Shown here piece after piece: positions 1 to 8,211 of a stretch of 64,000 nt of DNA. Origin of the DNA: Virgibacillus natechei. GTDB lineage: Bacteria > Bacillota > Bacilli > Bacillales > Amphibacillaceae. Where the stretch lies: contig NZ_CP110224.1 of NCBI RefSeq assembly GCF_026013645.1, positions 2,542,001 to 2,606,000 of the forward strand, in the 5' to 3' direction. The position numbers and the translations under genes are program-made. The notes beneath the pieces were generated by a model, which was given only the letters and a program-made list of their open reading frames with translations, ran no database searches and had not been told where the DNA came from. Positions within the stretch are counted from its first letter, which is position 1, and every line of letters starts with the position of its first letter.

Positions 1-1553
1 CGTTCATCGCCTTTATTCTAATCTTAGCTGTCATTAACTGGTACGGTATAGCTACTCCGACAAAGGACATAGAAGATCAATCATTAAACCCTTCTTCTAA
101 ACCTGTTGTATTTTTACTTGTCGACTCCTTAATGGACGAACCTTTACAAAAAGCTATTGAAGAGGGAAAGGCGCCTGCTCTCGAATATTTAGCTGCAAAT
201 GGAAACTATTTGCCTGAAATAGTAAGTTCGTATCCTACCATGTCTGTCTCAATTGATAGCACATTGTTAACCGGTACTTACCCTGATCAGCATCGTATTC
301 CAGCACTTGCCTGGTTTAATAAAGAAGATAATCGCCTAATAAACTATGGCAGCAGTGTAATGGAAGCCTACAACCTTGGTTTTAAGAACATCTTGCACGA
401 CACTGTTTACAATTTAAACCAGGAGCATTTAAGTGAAAATGTCAACACCATATTTGAAAAATTGGATGAAAGACAGATGAATTCTGCTTCACTAAATGGG
501 CTGATCTATCGAGGAAATCAAAGTCATAGCCTAGAGATTCCGAGAATACTCCCTGCATTTAATCTCTTGTCCGGTGAAGTAAGTGTCAATGGACCTTCCC
601 TATTATCAGTTGGCAGCTTATCACAATTTAATCCTGAAAATAATCGTCACAATAATTTTTGGCAAAAACTAGGGATTAACGATACCTTTACTGCCAATGA
701 ACTGAAGTACCTTATTCAAAATGACACCCTACTTTCCTTTACACTAGCCTATTTCTCTGATCTTGATCAGCGGGTTCATGAAGAGGGGCGAATGGATATA
801 GAAGGAATTGAAGAAATCGACAAACATTTACAAGAACTTTTAAATGAATACCCCACCTGGGAGGAAGCACTGGAAGAAGTAATATTTATCGTGTACGGGG
901 ATAGTGGCCATTCTCACATTGAAAAGGATGAGTCAAAAGCGTTAATCGATTTAAATTCACTGTCAGATACTTACGAGCTTTCAAGTTTAGGAGACCCCAT
1001 TCGTAGTGAAGATCAAGTTGTCCTTGCTGTCAATTCACGTATGGCATATATAAATCTGTTAGATGATGAAATAGGTTATACAGAAATGGCTTCCCATTTA
1101 ATTGAAGATGACAGAATTGGTTTTATCGCATGGGAAGACGAGCGTGGGAATCATGTTATATCACCAGACTCAGATGATCAGCTGACTTTCAAACCACAAG
1201 GACAATATGTGGATGAATATAATCAGGAATGGGATTTAAGTGGCGACTTTTCCATATTGGATTTCTCTGTTAAAGGGGAAAACAGAATAGAATATGGGGA
1301 TTATCCCGATGGACTTGCCCGTTTATATGGGGCGCTTCACTCTCATGATGGCCGTTATCTAATCGTCGATGCTAAGCCTGGTCATGAATTCATTGGCGAT
1401 TATTCTCCTACCCATCTTGGTGGTGGCGGACACGGTTCATTACATGAACAAGATTCCCTTACCCCGCTGATTACAACCGGAACTGACATCGAACCTGAAC
1501 ATAAACGCATCGTAAATTTTAAAGACTGGATACTTGAACTAACCAGTGATTAA
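1..1553 (+). CDS. Type I phosphodiesterase/nucleotide pyrophosphatase family protein, 5' end outside the window
   Basis: The reading frame is open from base 3, so the gene starts left of the window; about 517 codons are visible. The visible N-terminus is a hydrophobic segment (FIAFILILAVINW), then a metallo-hydrolase domain that should lie outside the membrane. Alkaline-phosphatase-superfamily metal-site motifs are visible: VVFLLVDS near the start, the nucleophile region SYPTMSVS followed by LLTGTYPDQHRIP, then YFSDLDQRVHEEG, YGDSGHSH, and a late HGSLHEQDS. Known members hydrolyse phosphodiester or pyrophosphate bonds; the substrate cannot be told. An internal ATG at 132 would cut off the first metal-binding Asp, so it is not the start. 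Confidence 0.8.
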   Translation, partial: FIAFILILAVINWYGIATPTKDIEDQSLNPSSKPVVFLLVDSLMDEPLQKAIEEGKAPALEYLAANGNYLPEIVSSYPTMSVSIDSTLLTGTYPDQHRIPALAWFNKEDNRLINYGSSVMEAYNLGFKNILHDTVYNLNQEHLSENVNTIFEKLDERQMNSASLNGLIYRGNQSHSLEIPRILPAFNLLSGEVSVNGPSLLSVGSLSQFNPENNRHNNFWQKLGINDTFTANELKYLIQNDTLLSFTLAYFSDLDQRVHEEGRMDIEGIEEIDKHLQELLNEYPTWEEALEEVIFIVYGDSGHSHIEKDESKALIDLNSLSDTYELSSLGDPIRSEDQVVLAVNSRMAYINLLDDEIGYTEMASHLIEDDRIGFIAWEDERGNHVISPDSDDQLTFKPQGQYVDEYNQEWDLSGDFSILDFSVKGENRIEYGDYPDGLARLYGALHSHDGRYLIVDAKPGHEFIGDYSPTHLGGGGHGSLHEQDSLTPLITTGTDIEPEHKRIVNFKDWILELTSD

Positions 1554-1582
1554 AAAAGGAAGGAAAAGGCTTTTTACTAAAG

Positions 1583-2140
1583 TTTTTGACACAAAATTTA
1601 TAAAAGACAACGTAATTTACCAGGTTGATTGCCGCTGCGTACAGTCGCTTTCCACGGGCACGGCCTCAGCCTTCGACGCACAGGACGTGCTAGTGCAGGT
1701 GTTGCGACAGGACGTCGCGAACTTAACCTGCCTCGAGAAAACCACTCTGCGGGGGCTTCAGACTCGTGCTGGGGTCGACTGTACTCCGCTCCAATCAACC
1801 TTCATAAGAGTGCATGTATATTTGTTATATAATTAAGCAATATAATTTTTTTGATGAAGTTGCAGGATCATCTGAATCAGCGGAGGAAACACATGAAGAC
1901 TCCTGCGGGAGGGAAGGCCTCGGTGAGACCCCACAGTGCGTAGCACGAGGAGGCTCACCAGCCGCCCGCGGAAAGCGAAATGTGTTTCCGTAGCGAATCC
2001 CTGCTCTCAACTAGCGTTTGCAAAAGAAATTGTCACTGCGTCGCCTTTTATATAAACTGCGGCGGTTTAAAAGCAACAATTGTCTTCGGCGGGACGAGTA
2101 AACGCAGTCCCAATACGTACGAAAAGCGCCTTAGAAAAAG
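1583..2140 (+). repeat. Repeat R1, longest copy (mosaic GC-rich intergenic element)
   Basis: This gene-free stretch is more GC-rich than its surroundings. Its left part (from GTTTTTGACACAA, through CAGGTTGATT) and its right 100 bases (2041-2140) both match the copy at 42535-42720, which lacks the middle. The 1930-2060 part matches 25261-25390 in reverse orientation. The 1673-1733 part matches the minus strand of repeat R3 at about 59294-59352 and holds two hairpins, 1678-1690 and 1704-1718, each with an AGGAC loop. Short open frames crossing it are judged spurious. Confidence 0.75.
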
Positions 2141-2183
2141 AATCGACATCACCTATAGTATGGATCGAAACAGAGGTTTTGTT

Positions 2184-3095
2184 ATGAATAAAACATATAA
2201 ACAAGCTTTAATAATTTTCAATCCTGAATCAGGAAATAAGAAAAACCATAAATCGATCGACCTTATCATAGATAAGCTATCAGACATTGGTTATAACGTA
2301 ACGGTCCAACAATCTATGTTAGAGGATAACAGGGATAATCCAGTGAAAATAGCATGCGAATATAAATGGGATGCTATTTTTATTGCTGGTGGTGATGGGA
2401 CAGTGAATCATACAATTCAATACCTGGCGAAACAAGCTTATCGACCGAAATTAGGAATTTTTCCATTTGGTACGAGCAATGAATTTGCAAAGATCATCGG
2501 AATGCCTTGTAACATTGAGGAAGTCTTAACTATTATTGAAAGGGGAAAAACAAAAACCATTGATATCGGAAAAATCGGTGACGATTACTTTGCAAATATT
2601 GCAGGAGCGGGGTGGTTGACAGATATTACATACAAAGCCTCTCCTATCCTGAAAACCTATTTTGGTGAATTTGCCTATAGTCTTTGTTTGATCAAAACAT
2701 TACTATTTACAAAGCAACCAGCAAGCATTTCAATCAATGTTCCTTTGAACCAGCAATTTTCTGACCTATCTATCTTCATCATTATGAGCGGGAATTCTAT
2801 AGGGCCATTGGAACAACTAATTGATACAACAACACCGCTTAAAGAAGGACACCTCCACCTGCTTACATGTAAAAGAACCAATCGATTTAAACTACTAATA
2901 GCTTTGCTGAGAAAAATGCTCCATATGACAGATAGCAACACACCCCTTACCTATTCCCAGGTAAATTCAGGTTCCTTTACAATTCCTGAATCATGCTTCG
3001 TAAATCTTGATGGCGAACAAACGAAAGTCACAAGTAAAGAATTTAACGTTCTTCCCCATCATTTCCATGTATTTACTGCTTTAAAAGAAAACTAA
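2184..3095 (+). CDS. Diacylglycerol/lipid kinase family protein (YtlR-like)
   Basis: A 303-residue protein of the DAGK-catalytic family, which phosphorylates lipid headgroups at the membrane face using ATP. The nucleotide-binding motif FIAGGDGTVNHT is at about residues 64-75, followed by LGIFPFGTSNEFAK, the usual second conserved block. I chose ATG 2184 because the family begins just before the first beta strand (QALIIFNPESGNK) and AGAGG lies 8 bases upstream. The frame is open further upstream, but that part lies in repeat R1. The next gene is a paralog on the same strand. The lipid substrate cannot be told. Confidence 0.82.
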   Translation: MNKTYKQALIIFNPESGNKKNHKSIDLIIDKLSDIGYNVTVQQSMLEDNRDNPVKIACEYKWDAIFIAGGDGTVNHTIQYLAKQAYRPKLGIFPFGTSNEFAKIIGMPCNIEEVLTIIERGKTKTIDIGKIGDDYFANIAGAGWLTDITYKASPILKTYFGEFAYSLCLIKTLLFTKQPASISINVPLNQQFSDLSIFIIMSGNSIGPLEQLIDTTTPLKEGHLHLLTCKRTNRFKLLIALLRKMLHMTDSNTPLTYSQVNSGSFTIPESCFVNLDGEQTKVTSKEFNVLPHHFHVFTALKEN

Positions 3096-3165
3096 TTATG
3101 CAAATAGAGTATATTTAAAGCACAAGAAGGCGATATTTTTAATAAAACATAAATAGGTGATGGCT

Positions 3166-4053
3166 TTGTATTGTGTTATTGTAAATGAAGCTGCAGGTAA
3201 TGGGAGAGCTCTGAAAATTTGGCAGCATACGAAGAATACACTTCAGCAAAAGGGAATTCATTATCGTGTACGTTTTACGAAGTATTCTAATCACGCTACT
3301 GAATTTGCTCATGATATTGTGCAGCGGCAAGAAGCAAAGGCTGTCGTCGCAATAGGTGGGGATGGTACGATTCATGAAGTAATTAATGGATTAATAGGAT
3401 CGAGTATACCATTAGGAATTATTCCGGCTGGGTCAGGAAATGATTTTTGCAGAGGTATGCGCATACCACTAAATTACGATCAAGCTATAAAACGAATTTT
3501 AAAGGATGAGCAGAAGGTGGTTGATGTCGGGCATATTAACGATAAATATTTTGCCACTATAGCAGGTATAGGATTTGACGGACAGGTGGCTCAGGAATCG
3601 AACAAGACAAAAAACAAAAAAATAATGAATGCAATAAGAATGGGAAGTATCCCTTATATCATTAATGTATTGAAAGTTTTGCTCTATTATAAACCAACCA
3701 GCGTCGATTTACATATTGATTCACAGAAAACCTCCCATCAAAAAGTGTGGTTAATTGCTATTGCTAATTCTCCTTTTTATGCTGGGGGAATGATGATTTG
3801 TCCAGATGCTAAAAACAATGATCAACTTTTTGATATTTGTATTATTAAAGGAATATCAAGGTGGAAACTTTTAAAAATATTCCCTTCCGTTTTTAAAGGA
3901 AAACATATTAACCACCCCTCTGTTACAACGCTAAAAGGAGAGAAACTGGAAGTATTATCAAACGCGTCTATGATAGCACACGGAGACGGCGAGATTATTG
4001 GTGAAACACCCTTTAACGTAAAGATCGCCAAATCAAACTTATACGTATTGTAA
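3166..4053 (+). CDS. YegS/BmrU-type lipid kinase
   Basis: A 295-residue DAGK-catalytic protein. Motifs are IVNEAAGNGRALKIW at the start, VVAIGGDGTIHEVING, and GIIPAGSGNDFCRG, closer to the classical YegS/BmrU pattern than the upstream paralog. The start is taken as TTG 3166, 5 bases after AGGTGA, which gives an N-terminus (MYCVIVNEAAGNG) that lines up with the family. GTG 3157 and ATG 3160 are alternatives that overlap the ribosome-binding site. Two different lipid kinases in tandem suggest duplication with specialisation; that is inference. Confidence 0.85.
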   Translation: MYCVIVNEAAGNGRALKIWQHTKNTLQQKGIHYRVRFTKYSNHATEFAHDIVQRQEAKAVVAIGGDGTIHEVINGLIGSSIPLGIIPAGSGNDFCRGMRIPLNYDQAIKRILKDEQKVVDVGHINDKYFATIAGIGFDGQVAQESNKTKNKKIMNAIRMGSIPYIINVLKVLLYYKPTSVDLHIDSQKTSHQKVWLIAIANSPFYAGGMMICPDAKNNDQLFDICIIKGISRWKLLKIFPSVFKGKHINHPSVTTLKGEKLEVLSNASMIAHGDGEIIGETPFNVKIAKSNLYVL

Positions 4054-4054
4054 A

Positions 4055-4177
4055 GCAAAACTTCATTCAGTGGGGAGGCGACGCACAGTCCCAAATGATT
4101 TTCGGTGGGACGAGCATTCACGCGCATCTCCAGGACGCGCCGTATTTAGTCGGCCTGCCCGTTAAACTGCGATAAAA
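4055..4177 (+). repeat. Repeat R2, long copy
   Basis: It begins AAAACTTCATTCAGTGGGG and ends CCCGTTAAACTGCGATAAAA, the two conserved ends of family R2. About 80 bases lie between them, including TTTCGGTGGGACGAGC, which resembles part of R1. Other copies have the same ends only about 50 bases apart. Confidence 0.7.
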
Positions 4178-4183
4178 GACCTT

Positions 4184-4898
4184 TTAAATAGATAAATGTG
4201 CTTTTAACGGTAAAGAATCAGATGCTTTTGGTATGCTAGTTACAACATTTGCTTCAAGAACCTTCACACTAGGACTTACAAATATGTAGTCTAATCTTGA
4301 CCTAGGTTGTAGTGATGGATAGGTACTTCCCTTTCCATCTCCTGCAAGATGCCAAACATCTTGAAACTCACTGGTCATCTTCTTCCATCCACCTGAACCA
4401 GACTTCATATTAAAATCCCCCATAATAATAACTGGGTGCGTATAGTCATTGACCTGATTTATCAAAAAATCTGTTTGAAGACGATGAATATACGGGTTAA
4501 GACTTAAATGGCTCACATTTAGTTGTACAACTTTTCATTTATTTGAATAGTGGAGTCAAGTATCGGTCTTCCTTCGATAAGACGTGATTTAACTTCAAAC
4601 GGATACGTTTTTTGCTTATAATTGGATAACGAGACAAGATAGCATTACCATATTGTCGAAGTTCGGAATAGTGTTTTGGCGGTAAAGATAGCGACGGAGC
4701 GAAGGCATAGTCCATGTCCAACTCCCTAGCAAGCCAATTGGGTTGATCGATATGTAGACTCCGGGAATAATAGCGATCAATTTCATTAATACCAATAATT
4801 GCAGCATCACTTCTTTTTATAACCTCAGCTATTCTGTATAAGTCTAGTTGTTTATCCTTCCCCTTACCGTGGCGAATGTTATAAGTCATGACCTTCAT
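4184..4898 (-). pseudogene. Endonuclease/exonuclease/phosphatase family gene with frameshifts
   Basis: Two adjacent minus-strand frames together make one protein of this family. The upstream part (start at ATG 4898, MKVMTYNIRHGKGKD) has the conserved IIGINEID and YGNAILSRYPI. The downstream part has VSHLSLNP, VIIMGDFN and the end RLDYIFVS. Between them, at about 4515-4562, the expected sequence is spread over three frames: ...SKEDRYL, then STIQINEK, then VVQLNVSHLS. That needs two frame changes, so it is not one sequencing slip. The catalytic residues of both halves remain, so decay looks recent. A longer start at 4958 lacks support. Confidence 0.75.
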
Positions 4899-5015
4899 TT
4901 CCACAAAATAGTCACCTTTCTCTTTCAATGTACTCCTAACATATCCGAATAATTTCATTTAATAATCGAATACTAAAACGAAACAGGTAGAAAAAATAAA
5001 AGGGTGTGGAATATT

Positions 5016-5282
5016 ATGGATAACCGTCAAGTTATGTTGAATTCATTAATAACTATCGGTGCAGTCAGTGCTATTTACGGTATTACAAGAGGGGTTCAAA
5101 ATGGAACATTTCAGCGATTGCCTAAAATATTTTCTAATGCAATGAATAATCCAACTATCCAAGAAATAAGACAACCCTTACAGAATATGATCAATAACCA
5201 AGATTCTCAGCATACAATAACTCCCTCACAAGGTGGAGTAGAAGAAACACAACAACAAATGGATAACATGAATCAATTATAA
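5016..5282 (+). CDS. Small hypothetical protein, one N-terminal hydrophobic segment
   Basis: An 88-residue protein. Residues 5-22 (QVMLNSLITIGAVSAIYG) form a weakly hydrophobic segment; the rest is Gln/Asn-rich. ATG 5016 is preceded by GGGTGTGG at about 7 bases; the in-frame GTG 5004 lies inside that ribosome-binding site. It vaguely recalls the short YrzQ/DUF3918-type proteins of bacilli, which I cannot confirm. It stands alone and ends at a strong terminator. Confidence 0.6.
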   Translation: MDNRQVMLNSLITIGAVSAIYGITRGVQNGTFQRLPKIFSNAMNNPTIQEIRQPLQNMINNQDSQHTITPSQGGVEETQQQMDNMNQL

Positions 5283-5323
5283 TTTAGTCTGGAATTACAA
5301 TAGTATTCAATTACATGGCGCTA

Positions 5324-5360
5324 AAAAAGCTTTCTACCCATACTGGATAGAAAGCTTTTT
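5324..5360. terminator. Bidirectional terminator between the small ORF and nirK
   Basis: A 13-base perfect stem (AAAAAGCTTTCTA / TAGAAAGCTTTTT) with an 11-base loop and T runs on both strands separates convergent genes. Confidence 0.9.
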
Positions 5361-5367
5361 AAAACTG

Positions 5368-6411
5368 TTACTCTGTTACATTAATAACGCCCATGGCCCC
5401 TTTCGTTGCATGCTTAAACTGATGGGTTACGAATGGATATTCGCCTTCTTCTGTTACCGTGAATTCAACAACAGCCCCACCACTTGTTGGTAACATTACT
5501 GTCTGCATTCCTTCCAAGTGATTTGCTGGATTTCCGTCCAAGTAAACATCATCAAATAGCGTCCCAATAACGTGGAATGAACTCACTTCATTCGGACCTA
5601 CGTTATTTACATAGAATCGAACTTTGTCGCCTACATTTGCTTCTAAAGGTTCGTCTTGCAATGCTCCAATGACACCATTTGTATTTGCCTGTCCTTCCTC
5701 AAGTGCTTTTGTAGAGAAAACGACTTGAGAAGGTTCATTATTTGTCATATCGTCTAAGTCATTGTATCTATACCATTCGTTTTGAATAATGACGTATTCT
5801 TCATCCACTTCGTCATCTGTTGGATAACCATCATCTGGATGTACGATAATTACGCCATGCATACCATTTGCAATGTGAGAAAGAACTGGGTCTGTTCCAC
5901 AGTGATACATGAATACTCCAGGATTGTCTGCTTTATAAGAAAATCTCCCTTCTTCATTTGGTGCTACATCAGCAAACCCCTTATCTGGTGCTGTGTGTAC
6001 TGCATGAAAATCCATACTGTGTGGTATTGCTGGATCCAAGTTGTCTAATGTAAAGTGGATGGTGTCCCCTTCATTTACTTCAACAAGTGGACCTGGCGCT
6101 TCCCCATTAAATGTCCATGCTTTATAATTATAGCCTTCTTCAATTTCAATATCCGTTATTTGTGCCGTCATCTTAACATATACATCTGACCCATCACGTT
6201 CTACTTCCAACGGAACTGGTTCCTGGTTCAAATCTTCATGGGATCCAATTACTTCTGGGGCTTCTTCTTCAGCACTTACCGTTTCGACCGCATCTTCTGC
6301 TTGGTCTTCTGATACTTCCGCTTCCCTATTCACATCTTCACCACAAGCAGTCAACAGCAAAACAGTTGCAATAATACCGACAATTAGAATAAAGTTTAGT
6401 TTTTTAAACAA
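5368..6411 (-). CDS. nirK: Copper-containing nitrite reductase, lipoprotein
   Basis: A two-cupredoxin-domain NirK, which reduces nitrite to nitric oxide outside the membrane. All copper ligands are visible (numbering from the TTG start): type 1 copper His131, Cys171, His179, Met184; type 2 copper His136, His170 and the late His in FVTHQF; catalytic Asp134 and the His in SSFHVIG. A lipobox (LLTAC, Cys23) follows a membrane signal, then an acidic linker, as expected for a Gram-positive tethered enzyme. The start is TTG 6411, 5 bases after GGAGAGGTGA; ATG 6462 has no ribosome-binding site. It is monocistronic between two terminators. No other denitrification gene is in the window. Confidence 0.93.
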   Translation of the reverse strand: MFKKLNFILIVGIIATVLLLTACGEDVNREAEVSEDQAEDAVETVSAEEEAPEVIGSHEDLNQEPVPLEVERDGSDVYVKMTAQITDIEIEEGYNYKAWTFNGEAPGPLVEVNEGDTIHFTLDNLDPAIPHSMDFHAVHTAPDKGFADVAPNEEGRFSYKADNPGVFMYHCGTDPVLSHIANGMHGVIIVHPDDGYPTDDEVDEEYVIIQNEWYRYNDLDDMTNNEPSQVVFSTKALEEGQANTNGVIGALQDEPLEANVGDKVRFYVNNVGPNEVSSFHVIGTLFDDVYLDGNPANHLEGMQTVMLPTSGGAVVEFTVTEEGEYPFVTHQFKHATKGAMGVINVTE

Positions 6412-6556
6412 CTTACTCACCTCTCCATTTTTTAGTTGAGATAAGTTTAAAAATGCTTCCATCCAATCTTCGGTATTATTTCGTGTATATGCTTAACTGA
6501 TTGAATGTTCTACCTTATCTCTTACTTATATTGTAGTTTACTACTACTTTATACCC

Positions 6557-6572
6557 TGTGATTCAAATCACG
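6557..6572. promoter_or_regulatory. Fnr-type operator upstream of nirK
   Basis: TGTGATTCAAATCACG matches the Bacillus Fnr/CRP-family consensus TGTGA-N6-TCACA at nine of ten positions. A -10-like TACAAT lies at 6535-6530 on the minus strand. If transcription starts about 6523, the operator is centred at -41.5, the usual place for activation by Fnr. Confidence 0.75.
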
Positions 6573-6666
6573 TTTATTCGTTAATTTATGAACAATCTTT
6601 GACGTTAGTAAATATAGTATTAACCTTTGTAATAGTGTTAACATCGCATTTTTAAATTGATTTAAA

Positions 6667-6684
6667 TTGTGATTTATTTCACAA
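6667..6684. promoter_or_regulatory. Second Fnr-type palindrome
   Basis: TTGTGATTTATTTCACAA is a near-perfect palindrome that matches TGTGA-N6-TCACA exactly. It lies about 111 bases upstream of the first site. No gene starts from it on the plus strand, so its target is nirK or nothing visible. Confidence 0.6.
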
Positions 6685-6851
6685 TTAATGCTATTTTTAT
6701 TTTCAAAAGAGAGACTTTTAGCCTGGATTGGTAACTTTGAATTCTAGCGTTATAATAACAAATGAAGAATACTACGCACACCATCCATTGCATTTCCCAA
6801 AATAATGTTTATATCTCACGGCGATCCTGCAAAAATAAAGGCAGGCTAGTT

Positions 6852-6894
6852 AAAAAAGCAACAACACATCATTACCGATGCGTTGCTGCTTTTT
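6852..6894. terminator. Bidirectional terminator downstream of minJ
   Basis: A 17-base stem with three mismatches (AAAAGCAaCAACaCATC / GATGcGTTGcTGCTTTT), A run before and T run after. Apart from it and the Fnr sites, I see nothing in 6463-6902; the short plus-strand frame 6762-6944 is not a gene. Confidence 0.85.
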
Positions 6895-6902
6895 CGCAAC
6901 TA

Positions 6903-8078
6903 TTACTTTTTCCTATAAGGATCTGTGGGAAAAATAATACCTAATTTATGATGATCCCCCTCATACAAAGCACTTTGGACAAATCTGATTTCACCTGCAT
7001 CATCCAGGACGCCTAATTTAAAAGATGCCCCACTAGCTTGTAGGGATTGGTAAAACTCATGAACACTACTGATTTTTATTCCATTAACTTTTACAATTGT
7101 TTCTCCCACAAGAATATCAAGCCTCTCTGCTGGCGTTCCAGGTATTAGTCCGAGTATTTTTAATCCATGATCGGTTTGATGAAAATAGGCACGTCCTAAA
7201 CGATCATTCATGCGCTGCCTATATTTTATAAATTCCCTACCTAATAAAGCGAATAACACTGCCACAAGTGATAACCAAGATACGAAAATACTACCAATTG
7301 CTAAAGCGATTACGATTAAGCCTAGAACTAAAACATATGCAGCCAGTCTAATTGCTGTATTTTGTGGCAAGCTTCCTTTAACTACATGATCAAACCCAAT
7401 TATAAATGGCACAAGCAAAAGACTATACGTTTCATCCCCTAATGAAAAATAAGGCCAAAACGGGGCAATTGGTGTAATCATTCCGGCTGGCACCAATATA
7501 AAAAATGGAATGATACTTAGCTTTTTAATATGATGACGACCAATCCATCCCCCGCGATTTCCAATAACTAGCTCAGGAAATGTTTCATTACGCTTTATGC
7601 GACCAAGGTTTATCGCTTCCACCAGTAAGAAGATCCCTAATAAAAGACTTAATCCCGTGAAGTTAACAGACGTAAATAAGTCAGCATCTATATATGTTTG
7701 GTCTTGCAAAACAAATGGTAGGAACAAAAGTAATAAATATGTAATCCCTATCGTATAACTTGCTGACAGCATCGTGAATTTTGTCGTTATACTTAGCAGG
7801 ATGACGACCAAACTTAACAAGAGGATCGTTTCATATGTGAAGACTAAACCTGCTCCTAATGCAATAATAGAAATAATAATACCAACAATAATCGACGTAA
7901 TCCAGGTATTTTTCCATTCTGAAAAAATATCAAATACCTTAATACCAAAATCCATTCGTTCTCTTTTAATCCGCTTATACCCTGCGAATGCTGTTAATAG
8001 TAAAGCCCAATACAATAATGGATTTAAAAATAATTTTCCAATTCCTGACGCTATTTCTATTCCCCATGCTTCTGTCAT
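6903..8078 (-). CDS. minJ: Cell-division topological determinant MinJ
   Basis: A 391-residue membrane protein with several transmembrane segments in residues 1-290 and a C-terminal PDZ domain (about 300-380; GLKILGLIPGTPAERLDILVGE, then ALYEGDHHKLGIIF). In B. subtilis MinJ bridges DivIVA and MinD and restricts division to midcell. The neighbour ctpB and the ftsEX cluster give the same order as in B. subtilis. The start is ATG 8078, 6 bases after GGAAGGTG; the GTG at 8087 overlaps this site. Confidence 0.87.
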   Translation of the reverse strand: MTEAWGIEIASGIGKLFLNPLLYWALLLTAFAGYKRIKRERMDFGIKVFDIFSEWKNTWITSIIVGIIISIIALGAGLVFTYETILLLSLVVILLSITTKFTMLSASYTIGITYLLLLFLPFVLQDQTYIDADLFTSVNFTGLSLLLGIFLLVEAINLGRIKRNETFPELVIGNRGGWIGRHHIKKLSIIPFFILVPAGMITPIAPFWPYFSLGDETYSLLLVPFIIGFDHVVKGSLPQNTAIRLAAYVLVLGLIVIALAIGSIFVSWLSLVAVLFALLGREFIKYRQRMNDRLGRAYFHQTDHGLKILGLIPGTPAERLDILVGETIVKVNGIKISSVHEFYQSLQASGASFKLGVLDDAGEIRFVQSALYEGDHHKLGIIFPTDPYRKK

Positions 8079-8181
8079 TATTATCACCTTCCAGAAAACG
8101 CTTCTCTATCTATTAATACTATTCGATATTTGTCGAATTATTTCCTGCTTCATTTACTGGAAATTATTATAACAGATGAAA

Positions 8182-8204
8182 GTCCGCGAGCAATACTCGC
8201 GGAC
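8182..8204. terminator. Stem-loop after ctpB
   Basis: GTCCGCGAG, a 5-base loop, then CTCGCGGAC: a perfect 9-base stem 7 bases after the ctpB stop. The T run is short (TTTC), so termination may be partial. Confidence 0.65.
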
Positions 8205-8211
8205 CTAAAAC

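Noticed and set aside
1546..2010. Several 60-96-residue open frames on both strands
   Set aside because: They lie inside the GC-rich R1 repeat, lack ribosome-binding sites and their products (Arg-, Pro- and Ser-rich) look like translated repeat.
6762..6944. 60-residue open frame upstream of nirK
   Set aside because: It runs through the bidirectional terminator at 6852-6894 and has no ribosome-binding site.
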